Positions 1-9,979 are shown, counted from the stretch's first letter. The stretch: 64,000 nucleotides of DNA from Euptelea pleiosperma (GCA_035048495.1 CM068551.1:13704248-13768247), one strand, 5' to 3'. Notes: generated from the letters alone by a model not told the origin. Made by a program: numbers and translations.

Positions 1-313
1 ATTGTCTCCCCACTTATACCCCTCTCATCGGCTTCACAAAGGATGGCCGAGATCTTATCTTCCAAACGGACTATGGATCTCAACCACTCACATCTGATTT
101 TGGGAAATGCTTGTAGGGGAGTGCCGAGGGCACAGGCCACCCACTATACACCTATATAACAAAACAGAGAAGTCACTTATCCCCCCTCTTATCGACTTCA
201 CAAAGGATGGCCGAGATCTTATCACCCCAAATGGATGGTGGATCTAAGCCATTCACACTCGATTTTGGCAAACGTTTTGTCGGAGAGTGCCATGGGCATG
301 GGCCACCTACTAG
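1..313 (+). mobile_element. Short non-autonomous Helitron-like elements, left one cut by window edge
   Basis: Two related units in tandem. The right unit begins near 152 (TATATAACAAAAC) and ends with a GTGCC..GGCAC-type hairpin (mutated here), about ten bases, then CTAG before a T at 314. A 3' hairpin followed by CTRR inserted before T is the known Helitron terminus. The interior (GGATGGCCGAGATCTTATC, GATTTTGGCAAACG) recurs more than ten times in the window in both orientations. No coding capacity. Confidence 0.6.
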
Positions 314-1226
314 TATGAGTATGCAATTGTTGTCTAACTATGGTTCTTTAATTTGTTTAAATAACTTGTAACATACAGGTTTAGTCTTGGCAACATTTGC
401 ACACTTATAAAAGTATGTAACAATATTTGCTAAAGAGTCAGCTCTGCAATTGCGATTACTTTCCTAGTATTTATTTTTGTTAAATGAGGTGCTTGATTAA
501 TGAGGGGGAGAAAAAATTACAGAAGAGGGGTCATGGTTGTTAGTAGTGAAATGTGGATCGACTCAAAAATTATGACCAAGGGACGCGATCAAGACTTACT
601 AAGTCAAAGTCAAAAAAGTTTGACCAAGTGGCAAAGACAAATTAAGATAGAGAAAGCAACGTTTAAAAGGGACCATTATAACTGTATAACGGTCTGGGGC
701 ATTACCATTTTTTCCGTTATAATGAAAAAAACGCTCAAGGGAAAAAATGAAAAAAAATGGGAAAAACGGAAATAACGGAAAAAAAAGTGTGCTGAAATTC
801 AAAATTCAACTTTCAAAAACGGAAAAATATAGAAAATAATGGTCATTATTTTCGTTATAAAGGAAAAATATCGGAAAATAACAACCGTTATTTTTTGGGG
901 GTTTAACGGTACATAACGTAATGAGGTAGGTCCGAATCCGTTATAACGGCTGTTGTTTTTGTTATAGCCGTTATTTTTGTTATAACGGCCGTTTTTTAAA
1001 CCTCGAGGGAAAGGACTTTATTTATGCCAAAAGCAAGAGGAATTGGCCAAAATTAGTGACATACAGTTGTGGAGAATGTCGAACCCCACAGCTGTATGTC
1101 GTTGGATCAATAAAAGCCTGTACAAATCTTGAGATATCACAAGATCAAAGGGAATGGATTTTTTAACCATCAGATCTTCTAATCTGGCCATCAATCGAGG
1201 AAAGTAATGATATACCGTATAAAAAT
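314..1226 (+). repeat. Tail of an upstream GST duplication unit (unit 0, first part)
   Basis: Non-coding. From about 318 this matches 46615-47060 in the third unit (shared strings such as TTGTCTAACTA, TTCTTTAATTTGTTTA, GACATACGGTT-like), and the part after 1015 also matches 21600-21700. It contains one inserted foldback (657-1008) and is interrupted at 1230 by a 2.45-kb TIR element; the match resumes at 3685. The small ORF at 500-775 is not supported: it runs into the inserted foldback and has no recognisable domain. Confidence 0.7.
657..1008. mobile_element. Foldback MITE rich in TTATAACGG motifs
   Basis: A 352-bp insertion flanked by GAAAG at 652-656 and 1009-1013. The third unit has the uninterrupted site AGATAGAGAAAGGACTTTA at 46863. 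The ends are imperfect inverted repeats (CGTTTAAAAGGG.. against the reverse of ..TTTTTTAAACCTCGAG). The interior repeats TTATAACGG/CCGTTATAA, which recurs in related DNA at 31920-32060, 38440-38530 and 63440-63530. Confidence 0.7.
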
Positions 1227-1655
1227 TATGGTAGTGTTTGGGAACGCTTCTCAGCTTTGGGCGCTGAAAAGCACTTCCTCAGCGTGAATGTTTGTTTGGT
1301 TTGCAAAAACGCTTTAGCTTTCAGCGTTTAAAAGAAGTTAAAAAAGTGCTTCAAAGTTTCCGCGGGAAGCTCATCACCGTCAAAACGGTAGAGACCTTTT
1401 TACACACTTTCGTCCTCAACAGACTTAGCAATTCTCGCAGGTAAACATAACACCACTCTGTATTGTGCTCGCTCCAAACCATAATTTCTCCTTCTTAGCT
1501 TCGAATGTTAGAAATTTATCTGATCAACTAATTAGGGTTTCTCTTTGATTGCAGTTGAAGAAGGAGAAGGCATTAATGGGAGAAGGAGAACACGTCACGC
1601 AGAGGGAGCCCATGGAGATGTCAGAACGAAGGTGTGGAGCAAGAACTTGAAACTG

Positions 1656-1730
1656 AGCAAAGGCTATAAGACCTAACATGGCTGCCAAACCTCCAAACAG
1701 GTACGGTATCGGAGAATGCCATGGAGAGTG
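1656..1730 (-). pseudogene. GDU: GLUTAMINE DUMPER (GDU) core fragment inside the TIR element
   Basis: Twenty-five codons read HSPWHSPIPYLFGG then LAAMLGLIAFA, the conserved start of the single transmembrane segment of the plant GDU family (small membrane proteins linked to amino-acid export). Family members continue into a longer hydrophobic stretch and the VIMAG motif; here the reading passes directly into unrelated sequence (QFQVLAPHLR...), so only the core was kept. The surrounding frame is open from 1754 to 1524 but the rest has no GDU similarity that I can see. It lies antisense to the apparent exon structure of the host element. Best read as a captured fragment, not a working gene. Confidence 0.65.
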
Positions 1731-3169
1731 TACCAGTGCTGACGATGGCGGCAATCGCCATGGCCGATATCTTCTTCATCTGCATCCCATCGTCATGAAG
1801 TCTGCAGAGCTCGAGGTTTCTGTTTCTCTTCTCATTACCTTTGTTCTGTTTTCTTTGTTTTTTATTGTTTCGTATGTTCGATTTCTCTTTAGAGAAAGAT
1901 CTGGATTTGGTCCTTTATGGAATCCAACCCTCAATCTTCGATTTTGATTTGCAAATTGTGTAAGTGTGGTCTAGAGAGGTCCAGATTTATGAATTGCAGT
2001 CAGATTATTCGGTGTTGCATTGTCTTATATATTCTTCAGCGATTCAATTACTTTAGAACAACAAAGGGTTCCATTGTACCAGTGTCATCTCTGGAGTTTG
2101 TAGTTTGGGGTGCACATTGTTTTGTCCAGAGTCCAAAGGATTTGTCTGTCTAGTGACAGTAGAGGAGGTCTCTGTGTTGCTCTGGGTTATTTTTTCAAAT
2201 GATTTATTTGGTGAGGCAAGTATAAAGTGCCTCATGAAACCTTGCAAACCACTGAAATCCCTCTTTGAACTATAAAGTGCCTGATTATCCAAGTTTTAGC
2301 CGAACCTTTTGGTTATACATCGATTAATAGGTGGCCTAAACTGAATGGTCCTGATTCCTTTTTTAGTTTTTGGTGGTTGTGTTAGTGAAATTAGATTTGT
2401 TTTTCAGTTGGTGTGTTTTGTTGTCATTACATACCTTTTGGGTTGTCACTGGGTTTATAATGGTAAAATGATGAATAATAGGATGGGGGATGGATGGGTT
2501 TTGATCCTAAACATGATCTTTTTTTATTGGAAACCATGGATTTTTAGTTCCTTCACGGATGTTGTTTTCAACTTCCCATACTATTGCAATGGCGGATAGA
2601 AATCTCGCTTGGACTTATTTCTAAACAATCTCTGTTTTGTCTATTCATAATTACAACCTTACTTCTCATCTTCTCTTGGTTCTTTGTCTTACGTTCAACA
2701 GGACAGGTCGTCCTGTTAGGTTGGAAAGTTCAGGGCGATAGTGTGTGGCTAGGACCTTCAAGGCAAAGTCCGTGATTATCCTGGTGGGTTGAACTTGCAA
2801 CACAGCATTGATCAGTGTATGGCTGAACTTGCTTGCTGAATTTGGTAGCTTGTGGCTGATCTTCCACAAGGATCTATGCAAAATATGTTCATATGGGTCT
2901 GAATGTGTTTTCAGTGGTAGCTCAAGATTCGGCATCAGCCTTGGATGTGAAGTTAAGAGTGTAGTAGGTCCATTTCAGTATCATCTTTATTGGAGTGGTT
3001 GTTGATGACCTCCAAACTCTGAACAAAAATCTTCAGTTAGTGAGTACTTCCCCTTACCAAATTATGGATGGTCTTCGGTTCTTTTTTCCTATTTGGTCTA
3101 TGATGACCATGATTCCTCACTGCAATTCAATCTTGTTTATATGGTATGTGGGTCAATCTATTTGTTGTG

Positions 3170-3236
3170 AACTATTAAACTTGACTCTTTATTTGTTACA
3201 AAAAAAAAAAAAAAAAAAAACTATTAAACTTGACTC
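3170..3236 (+). repeat. Micro retro-insertion: 12 bp plus poly(A) between an 18-bp target duplication
   Basis: The 18-mer AACTATTAAACTTGACTC stands at 3170-3187 and again at 3219-3236. Between them are only TTTATTTGTTAC and a run of A. This is the layout left by LINE-machinery retrotransposition with extreme 5' truncation. Confidence 0.6.
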
Positions 3237-3721
3237 AAAGTGAATTACATCTCTTTCATTTTTGTGTTTTGTGAACTAGATTTTTTAAAGAGGCCAAATG
3301 CTAGCAAACTCCTCTCAAGAACAAGAGATGGGTTTCATTTATATTTGCTTGCTTTATGCATTTCATTTGTTTTAATGTTATTTCATTACTGGGATATATA
3401 AAATGTAATTCAAAACATAGTATTTGCCTTTGGTGAACCAAAAATATCAACTACTACCTTGTTTTGAATATGAGGGTATTTTTGACATTTTGACAGAATC
3501 CAGAAGCTCATAGCTGATTTTGCCAAACAACAATACCAATTTCTACACACAAAGCAGCACTTCTCCAACATAGTTTGCCAAACGCTATTCTAGAAAGAAA
3601 CGCTTCTTAGAAGTTGTTTCCAGGACTTCTGAAGAAGCGCTTTTCCGCAATGCTTCTACAGAAGCATTCCCAAACAGGACCTATCAAAATAGTTTGGGAA
3701 GCTCATGCCACCAGATCTTCT

Positions 3722-4125
3722 AGAGTAAGTCTTTGATGACAGGGTCCTGTCATCAAGGCCGCTGACAGGGTGCAATAGGAGATATGTGGCATACTATTAG
3801 AGGACTATGACCGTATGGATGTTTTTTCAATCCCTATATGGACCTACAAACAAAAAATAATCTTGATTTGTGATTTCAAACCTTTGGATCTTTGTACCTC
3901 AAATAATGGTCAATAATGCTTAGATTTCACACGGTTAAAGTCAACCCATGAAAACAAGTCCAATCCAATGCCAAGAAATCACGGATCGGGCTGAGTTTTG
4001 GTTTGTAGGTCTACCTAATGATTGGCCAAACATCCATACGGTCAGAGTCCTCTAAGAGTTCCACGTGGCTCATATTATGCCCTGTCATCGGCCTTGATGA
4101 CAGGCCCTGTCATCAAAGTTTTATT
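3722..4125. mobile_element. Mutator-type foldback MITE (family M1), complete copy
   Basis: A 404-bp near-palindrome flanked by the 10-bp direct repeat CAGATCTTCT (3712-3721 and 4126-4135). The third unit carries the single-copy empty site at about 47097. The arms share the M1 core (CCACGTGGC, CTCTTAGAGGAC, CCGTATGGATGTTTGGCC, AAAATCAGCCTGATTAGTG-like) in inverted order around an AT-rich centre. Just inside each end is a small palindrome TTTGATGACAGG..CCTGTCATCAAGG. A 9-10 bp target duplication and long TIRs fit Mutator-derived MITEs. Non-coding. Confidence 0.8.
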
Positions 4126-5025
4126 CAGATCTTCTGATCTAACCACAATAAAGAAAAAAAGTGATTTACAGAAGTGGGGAATGTCAAACCCCACAACCGT
4201 ATGTCCTTGGATCAACAGGATTCGACACAACTTTCGAGAAATCAATAGATCAAGTTTGTAGGTTTCATACCATTGGATCAAGGATCAAATCAAAGAAAGC
4301 AATGACATATGGTTGTGGGGAATGTCAAACTCTACAATGGATGCCCTCAAAAGGATCTTAGGCATCATATCAATGGAAATCAACGGTTCAAGATTCATGG
4401 TCCTAATCTGTCTGATGAATTACATGCTCAATGCTTCTTAAAATACCGCAGCACTCGTCAAATCATGCGATCGGTCAAAATGGTGAAGAGATGCAAGCTA
4501 TTGATATATGCAAAACAAAACCATAAAACTTTTGGTGTTAGAAATTCATTTCCGGTTAATCACGTCTAATCTATCTAAACCAGTCGGACTTCAACAAATC
4601 ACGTCCAAGTGAGAGAGCCGAATCCAACATGCTAATTGAAAATGCGGTTATTCGCGATTCGGATAATCTCGGTTAAAATCTAGTAATGCTTTGTTCAGAA
4701 GTTGGTGCTTGAGAAGGAACCGGATTTTCTTTGACTCCCATGTCTACTGGTTTTCCTGACTTGAGGGTCGTTACAGCTTGGACTTCTCTTTGGAAGTTCT
4801 TGTTCTGGTTCATCGTTTGCAAATCTACGTCATACACTCCTTACTTAGCATTCCCATTAGGATTGGCTATTGGCTGACTGGGAAATATACCTTCAATTTT
4901 GATTAAAAGTTTCGATGAAATCCTATTCTAATTGGTGAGTCTCAAACAAACTCTCAAGAATAAACAAGCACTCGAAAGACTCTCACTAAAATTCCACTCA
5001 TGATAAATTATCCTTAATGTGGCGC
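4126..5025 (+). repeat. Tail of unit 0, second part
   Basis: Matches 47100-47460 and 21720-22080: shared ACCACAATCAAGAAAAAA-like stretch, GGGGAATGTCAAAC, CCTCAAAAGGATCT, ATCAATGGAAATCAACGGTT. From about 4430 the copy diverges and I see nothing recognisable to 5025. Short ORFs here have no family signature. Confidence 0.65.
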
Positions 5026-5513
5026 TTCTTTATATGAAACCTATAAGAGGGGGAGACAACTGAGCTCCCTTATTATATAGACTAGTAGGTGGCCCGTGCC
5101 CACGGCACTCTCCCATTAAGCGTTTGCCAAAATCGGGAGAGTGGCTTAGATCCACCATCCATTTGGGGTGATAAGATCTCAGCCATCCTTTGCGAAGCCG
5201 ATAAGAGGGGGGATAGGTCACTTATCTGTTTCGTTATATAGATGTAGAGTGGTAGGCCCGTGCCCTCGGCACTCCCCTACAAAGTATTTCTCAAAATCTG
5301 ATGTAAGTGGTTGAGATCCATAGTCCGTTCGGGGGATTATCGCGGCCATCCTTTGTGAAGCCGATAAGAGGGGTATAAGTGGGGAGACAATTTCCCTGTT
5401 AAATTAATCCAACTGTCTAAATTTTATTTTATGTAAGGGTTGATATGGGCCCTTGGGTATATGAAGCCTATAAGAGGGGGCCGGGAGACAACCCCTTTGT
5501 TTTGTTATATAGA
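5026..5513 (-). mobile_element. Helitron pair, head to tail (unit 0 copy)
   Basis: On the minus strand one element runs from TC at 5513 to CTAG at 5082 (432 bp, hairpin GTGCC GTG GGCAC near its 3' end). It is followed with no spacer by the TC start of a second, truncated element at 5081. The same junction is found at 27901/27902 and 48082/48083. The + strand ORF at 5440-5655 and the minus ORF at 5030-5221 are repeat shadows. Confidence 0.65.
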
Positions 5514-5750
5514 TAGCATTACCACTTATAATTGTTTTCTTCTACTTGATGGGTACACCCTAGGGTCTAGTAACTGTATGGGTGCTTGGTCTATGCCTAG
5601 ATGCCCCGCAAATATGGGATTATCACAGTTGGTGGATATCCAACCGTTGGATTAAAGTCATTTTCAATGGGCTGGTTCGTCATTGGCTCAAGCTCCTCTC
5701 ACTACAATTGCTAATCCCACTGATCAGTCATGTATTGTTTTTTGGATGAA
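5514..5750 (+). repeat. Shared post-Helitron segment of the duplication units
   Basis: Starts AGCATTACCACTTATAATTG and contains GATGCCCCGCAAATATGGGA and GGTGGATATCCAACCGTTGG. The same segment follows the Helitron pair at 28330-28580 and 48512-48777, confirming three copies of the unit. Non-coding. Confidence 0.75.
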
Positions 5751-6025
5751 GATGTAACAAGGCAAGCTTGAAACTTTTTCAAATGTGGAAGCATGATTTA
5801 TGTTACTCGCCCCTGTCACCTGGGCTCACTGACAGCATGGATGTTTATCCGCCCCCTTGGTGGATATACACACCAAAAATCACCCTGATTGATAGTCTCT
5901 AACCATTAGATTTTAGTACTTTTTAAGGCATTCTTACAGCCGTTGAATTCAGCCAATTTTTTTTTTTTTTTTTAAGTACTAAAATCAACGGCTAAAAATC
6001 ATCAAACAAGCTGATTTTATCATTA
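5751..6025. mobile_element. MITE family M2, incomplete copy
   Basis: Begins GATGTAACAAGGCAAGC and holds the left arm and centre of the family seen complete at 60111-60500 (CACTGAC, GGATGTTTATC, ACACCAAAAATCACC, then AGTACTAAAA with CAACGGCTAAAAATCATC). The right arm is lost before 6060. Confidence 0.65.
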
Positions 6026-6139
6026 TCATCACTTTATTCCATTTCCTTCCCTATTATTCTTTATTGTAGCCCTACCCGATGTAAGGAAAATAGGCACCAG
6101 CTATACACGCCTCTCATATTGGAATCAGTTTGATGAAAG

Positions 6140-6430
6140 GGCGCAATATGAGCCATGTGGCACACTCTAAGAGGATGCTAACTCTATGTATGTTTGGCCA
6201 ATCCCTAGGTGGACCCACAAACCAAAAATCAACCAGATTATTAATTTCTAGGCATTGGATTGGAATTATTTTCATGGATTGATTTTAACCGTGGGAAATT
6301 GAGCATCATTGGCCATTCTTTGAGGTAGAAAGATCTATAGGTTCGAAATCACTAATCAAGCTGATTTTCGATTTGTAGGTCCACCTAGGGATTGGCCAAC
6401 CATTCATACAGTTAGTAGGTCCCAGGAGCC
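6140..6430. mobile_element. MITE family M1, diverged copy
   Basis: Left arm ATATGAGCCATGTGGCACAC, right arm ATTGGCCAACCATTCATAC. The centre is TGAGCATCATTGGCC. Arms pair imperfectly. Ends are worn and no target duplication could be fixed. Confidence 0.6.
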
Positions 6431-6540
6431 ACCATTAGGTGGCCATGTTAGTGTTAGTGGAGCCCTTTCCAAATTGCGGAGATGTCATGAGACCTCCCCA
6501 TGTGAAAAAGTTGTTTAAGAGTTTAAAAAGAAAATAATAA

Positions 6541-7136
6541 TCGATGTAACAAAATATGGAAGTTGTCTCTCCCTCTTATCCGGCTTCATATATCCAAGGG
6601 CCCATATCAATCCTTACATAAAATAAAATTTAGACGATTGGATTAATTTCACTGGGAAATTATCTCCCCACTGATACCCCTCTTAACGGCTTCACAAAGG
6701 ATGGTTGAGATCTTAACCCCCAAATGGACTATGGATCTCATGAACCACTCACACCCGGTTTTGAGAAATGCTTTCAGGGGGAGTGCCGAGGGCAGGGGCC
6801 ACCCACTATACATCTATGTAACAAAACAGATAAAGTAACTTATCCCCTCTCTTATCAGCTTCACAAAGGATGACCGTGATCTTATCACCCCAAATGGATG
6901 GTGGATCTAAGCCACTCACACCCGATTTTGGCAAATGCTTTGTCGGAGAGTGCCGTGGGCACGAGCCACCTACTAGTCTATAGAAGAAAATCACCTCAGT
7001 TGTCTTCCACTCTTATAGGCTTCATATATAGATGGCTGAGATCTTATTCTTAATTGGACGGTGGATCTCAGTCACTCACACCCGATTTGGGCAAACGCTT
7101 TGTCGATGAGTGTCGTGGGCACGGGCCACCCACTAG
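6541..7136 (+). mobile_element. Helitron-like pair, head to tail
   Basis: First element 6541-6976 (ends CTACTAG), second 6977-7136 (TCTATAGAAG start, ends CCACTAG before T). Both end with a GTGTCGTGGGCACGGGCC-type hairpin region. The interior is the common 430-bp and 160-bp versions of the family. Minus ORF 6806-6994 is a shadow. Confidence 0.65.
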
Positions 7137-7270
7137 TATTATATAATATAGGCTAATTGTTAGTGGTATGTAAACAAAGAAATAATGTTAGGTTTCTTAA
7201 TAAATAAATAGAAGTTAGTGTTTTAAGAAATATATTAAAGTTAGTTGATGTTAGTTGTTTTATAAAAATA

Positions 7271-8086
7271 AGGGCTTTTTAGCTTTACCCCCTTACTTTA
7301 TTGATGCAATTTGCATCTCACCCAATGTTTTTAAAGTATTTGCGTCTCACCCTTTGCCATGGTCAACGTTGTTGACCATAAACAGTCTCTAGATGGACCT
7401 CCCAATATTTTTTAAATGACTATAATAACCTTGGGTGAGATGCAAATATTTTAAAAACATTGGGTACGATGCAAATTACATCAATAAAATAAGGGGGACA
7501 AGCAAAAAAAAAAAAATTTTTAAGATTTTTTTTTATGAGGATTGTGAACTCAAAACCTTTCTTCATTTACTTTTGGCCCAACCTTAGGTGGACCAGCAGA
7601 CCAAAAATTAATCTATGGACCTACACACCAACAATCAGCCTGATTACGTGTATCAGCCTGATTAGTGATTTCAAACCATTGGATCTTTGTACCCCAAATA
7701 ATGTTCAAATTCTACGAATAAAATCAACCCAAGAAAACGAACAATCTCATTAATTTTTGGTACGTAGGTACGGTTAGGCCAAAAGTAAATGAAGAAAGGT
7801 TTTGAGCTCACAATCCTATAAAAAAAAAAAAAAAATTCCTTCAAAGTGATTTTTGCATGTCCCCCTTACTTTATTGATGCAATTTGCATCACCCAAGGTT
7901 TTTAAAATATTTATGTCTCACCCAAGGTCATTATAGTCATTTAAAAAATATTGGGATGTCCATCCAGAGACCGTCTATGGTCAACGACGTTGACCATGGT
8001 CAAAGGGTGAGACGAAAATATTTTAAAAATATTGGGTGAGATGTAAATTGCATAAAAAAAGTAAGGGGGTAAAGCTAAAAAACCCT
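7271..8086. mobile_element. Large foldback element with a second foldback nested in its loop
   Basis: Outer arms 7271-7510 and 7845-8086 are inverted copies (AGGGCTTTTTAGCTTTACCC at the left; the reverse of GGGGTAAAGCTAAAAAACCC at the right), flanked by AAAAATA on both sides. The inner arms, about 7533-7575 and 7780-7823 (AACCTTTCTTCATTTACTTT and its reverse), enclose an M1-like core. Non-coding. Confidence 0.7.
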
Positions 8087-8802
8087 AAAAATAATAAAAA
8101 GTTAGTTGGTTTGTAAAAATAATAAGACTTAATTATTTTATGGTTAGGTTATAGTCAAAGTGACACCGATCCAATATTGCCGGAAACCATCAACAAGATT
8201 GAGTTTTGGCATAATTGGGTCCATCGAATGGATCACCTTCTAGATCTCCACCCCGGCTGCCTTTTAGTGGGCGGGCCCACAAAGGTGGATCAGCCTTGAT
8301 GAGGTCAGGTAGAGTTGGCTCAGGGATAAAAGCAATCCCACAGGGACCAAGTTGTTCTCAATTGAGCACTATATTTTAAAGGGTCGGGCTCCAGGGACCC
8401 GCCTTTTTTGACCTGCTCCCATTACAGGATACAATATGAGCCACGTGGAACACTCTTAGAGGACTCTGACCGTATGGATATTTGGCCAATACCTAGGTGG
8501 ACCCTACATACCAAAAATCAGCCTGATTAGTGATTTAAAATATGATCAACATATTTTAACATAACAAATCATTTTCTACAAAAATTCTTCCGATCACGTA
8601 CGCGCAAACTAATCAATGAGCTATTGTGTTTGTGAGAAAATCTTTTATTTACGAATAGACTTGTAGCAGTAGCCAAACACTCCCTCAATGTAATAATTTC
8701 ATCTATTGCACGCATTCTTTTGAATGGTCAAAATAGACGACCGTGAAAGGTCTAAGAAGGATCTGGTATGAAATTGTGGGCTTTTATTATTAGATTTCTT
8801 GG
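8087..8802. other. Gene-free; half of an M1 MITE and the distal GST promoter homology
   Basis: 8425-8540 is the left half of an M1 MITE (ACAATATGAGCCACGTGG through CTGATTAGTGATTT). From about 8580 the sequence matches 61640-61810 upstream of the GST at 62003 (GAGCTATTG, GAATAGACTT, AGCAGTA.CCAAACA). No ORF or RNA gene seen. Confidence 0.6.
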
Positions 8803-8810
8803 GTCATAAT

Positions 8811-8981
8811 CAGGGCCGTCTTGACACAAGTTGGGGCCTAAAGTAAAAACTCTAAATGGGGTTTAAGAGGTTTGAGAGAGAGGGAGAGTGTGAATCCCGT
8901 AATAATGCCCAGTCCGTGGAGAGGAGAAAACTAATTTTCAAAACACGTGGTGATGGTCGCCTTATACTTGAGCCGGCCCTG
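8811..8981. mobile_element. hAT-type MITE in the GST promoter
   Basis: 171 bp with short inverted ends CAGGGCCGTC and GCCGGCCCTG, flanked by the 8-bp pair GTCATAAT (8803-8810) and GTCGTAAT (8982-8989), one mismatch. The paralogous promoter at 39055-39070 reads straight through (TTACGATCAACCCA). It sits about 200 bp upstream of the GST start codon. Confidence 0.7.
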
Positions 8982-9122
8982 GTCGTAATCAACCCAAAAT
9001 TATTCAATATAATGGACTTTTGCTACCTGTAAAATGTAGTTTAATCAGTAGCCGATGAAAAGTTTGGCTCCGCCTCTTGCCATAAGCTTATTGCCCAAGC
9101 AAGAAACACACCAATCTATGAG

Positions 9123-9129
9123 TATAAAT
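9123..9129 (+). promoter_or_regulatory. TATA box of the first GST copy
   Basis: TATAAAT, 53 bp upstream of the ATG, in a promoter block shared by all four GST copies (GCTTATTGCCCAAGCAAGAA upstream in three of them). The copy at 39577 is identical. Confidence 0.6.
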
Positions 9130-9175
9130 TAGGTTAATAGCTAGGGTAGCGAAACCATTCATAATTGACCTCAAC

Positions 9176-9979
9176 ATGGAAGACGTGAAGCTGTTTGGAG
9201 CTTGGCCTAGCCCTTTTAGCTACAGGGTCATATGGGCTCTGAAGCTAAAGGGAATAAAATATGAATACATAGAAGAGGATCTTTCCAACAAGAGTACCTT
9301 GCTCTTACAGTATAACCCTGTCTACAAGAAAATCCCTGTTCTTGTTCATGGGGGGAAACCCATCGCGGAGTCCTCCGTTATCCTTGAATACATCGAAGAG
9401 ACGTGACCAGAGATTCCGTTGCTTCCAAAAGATCCTTACGAGAAAGCCGTAGCTCGGTTTTGGATTAAATTTGGAGAGGATAAGGTAATTGCATCTTACA
9501 AATCTATACGTCCATGCATTTTAATCACTTAACACACACATAACATGAGCAACCTCTTGGAACAATTTTATATAATCTTTTTTTCAATTAAGAGTCGGAT
9601 GTTTCATGCTATGCAGTCCCATACTTTTATTGGATTCTTTCTTACGGTTGGCGATGAAGAACATGAGAAGGCAGTAAAAAATAGCTTGGAAGCTCTGAGA
9701 ATCTTGGAACAGCATGGACTAGGGGAGAAAAAGTTTTTCGGTGGGGATGCGATTGGATTAGTGGACATAGCATTTGGATGGCTGGCTCATTGGTTTGGAA
9801 TACTGGAAGAAGTAGTAGGCGTAAAATTGTTGGAAGCTCATACCTTCCCTCGCCTACATGAATGGATGGAGAATTTTAAGGAAGTACCCATAATCAAAGA
9901 GAACCTTCCGGAACACGATGAGGCGGTGGTCTATTTCAAACGTCGTAGGGAGATGATTACTTCATCTTCTGTGTCATAA
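9176..9979 (+). pseudogene. GSTU: Tau-class glutathione S-transferase, broken by a stop codon and an altered acceptor
   Basis: Exon 1 is 9176-9484 (103 codons, donor AAG|GTAATT). Exon 2 homology starts at 9599 and ends with TAA at 9979. The N-terminal thioredoxin-fold domain has the WPSPF catalytic-serine motif (Ser12), KKIPVL and the ES glutathione-binding pair (65-66); the C-terminal half is the alpha-helical domain. Codon 77, TGG in the copies at 39629 and 62003, is TGA here (9404-9406). The acceptor, CAG in those copies, is CGG; an AG six bases further upstream (9591-9592) would keep frame and add Ser-Arg. Exon 2 also has one extra Asp codon. As read it would give a 76-residue stub, so it is most likely a recent pseudogene; the rest is almost intact. 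An AATAAA lies at about 10034. Confidence 0.87.

Larger units (their letters stand above)
1230..3681. mobile_element. TIR transposon carrying gene fragments (Pack-type candidate)
   Basis: A 2,452-bp insertion that interrupts the unit-0 duplicate; the third unit reads through the site near 47060-47085. The ends are inverted: GTGTTTGGGAACGCTTCT on the left and the reverse of AGAAGCATTCCCAAACAGGACC on the right, flanked by TAT at 1227-1229 and 3682-3684. Subterminal parts are also inverted (clusters of AGCGCTTTT/GCTTCT). Ends of this GG.CCTGTTTGG type with 3-bp target duplications fit the PIF/Harbinger group. No transposase is visible. The interior looks like captured gene sequence: an exon-intron-exon pattern (donor after 1440, acceptor TTTGATTGCAG at 1543-1553) and an antisense GLUTAMINE DUMPER fragment at 1656-1730. 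Confidence 0.65.

Noticed and set aside
500..775. 91-aa ORF near the left end
   Set aside because: It crosses the border of a MITE insertion and the paralogous sequence at 46720-46880 does not keep the frame.
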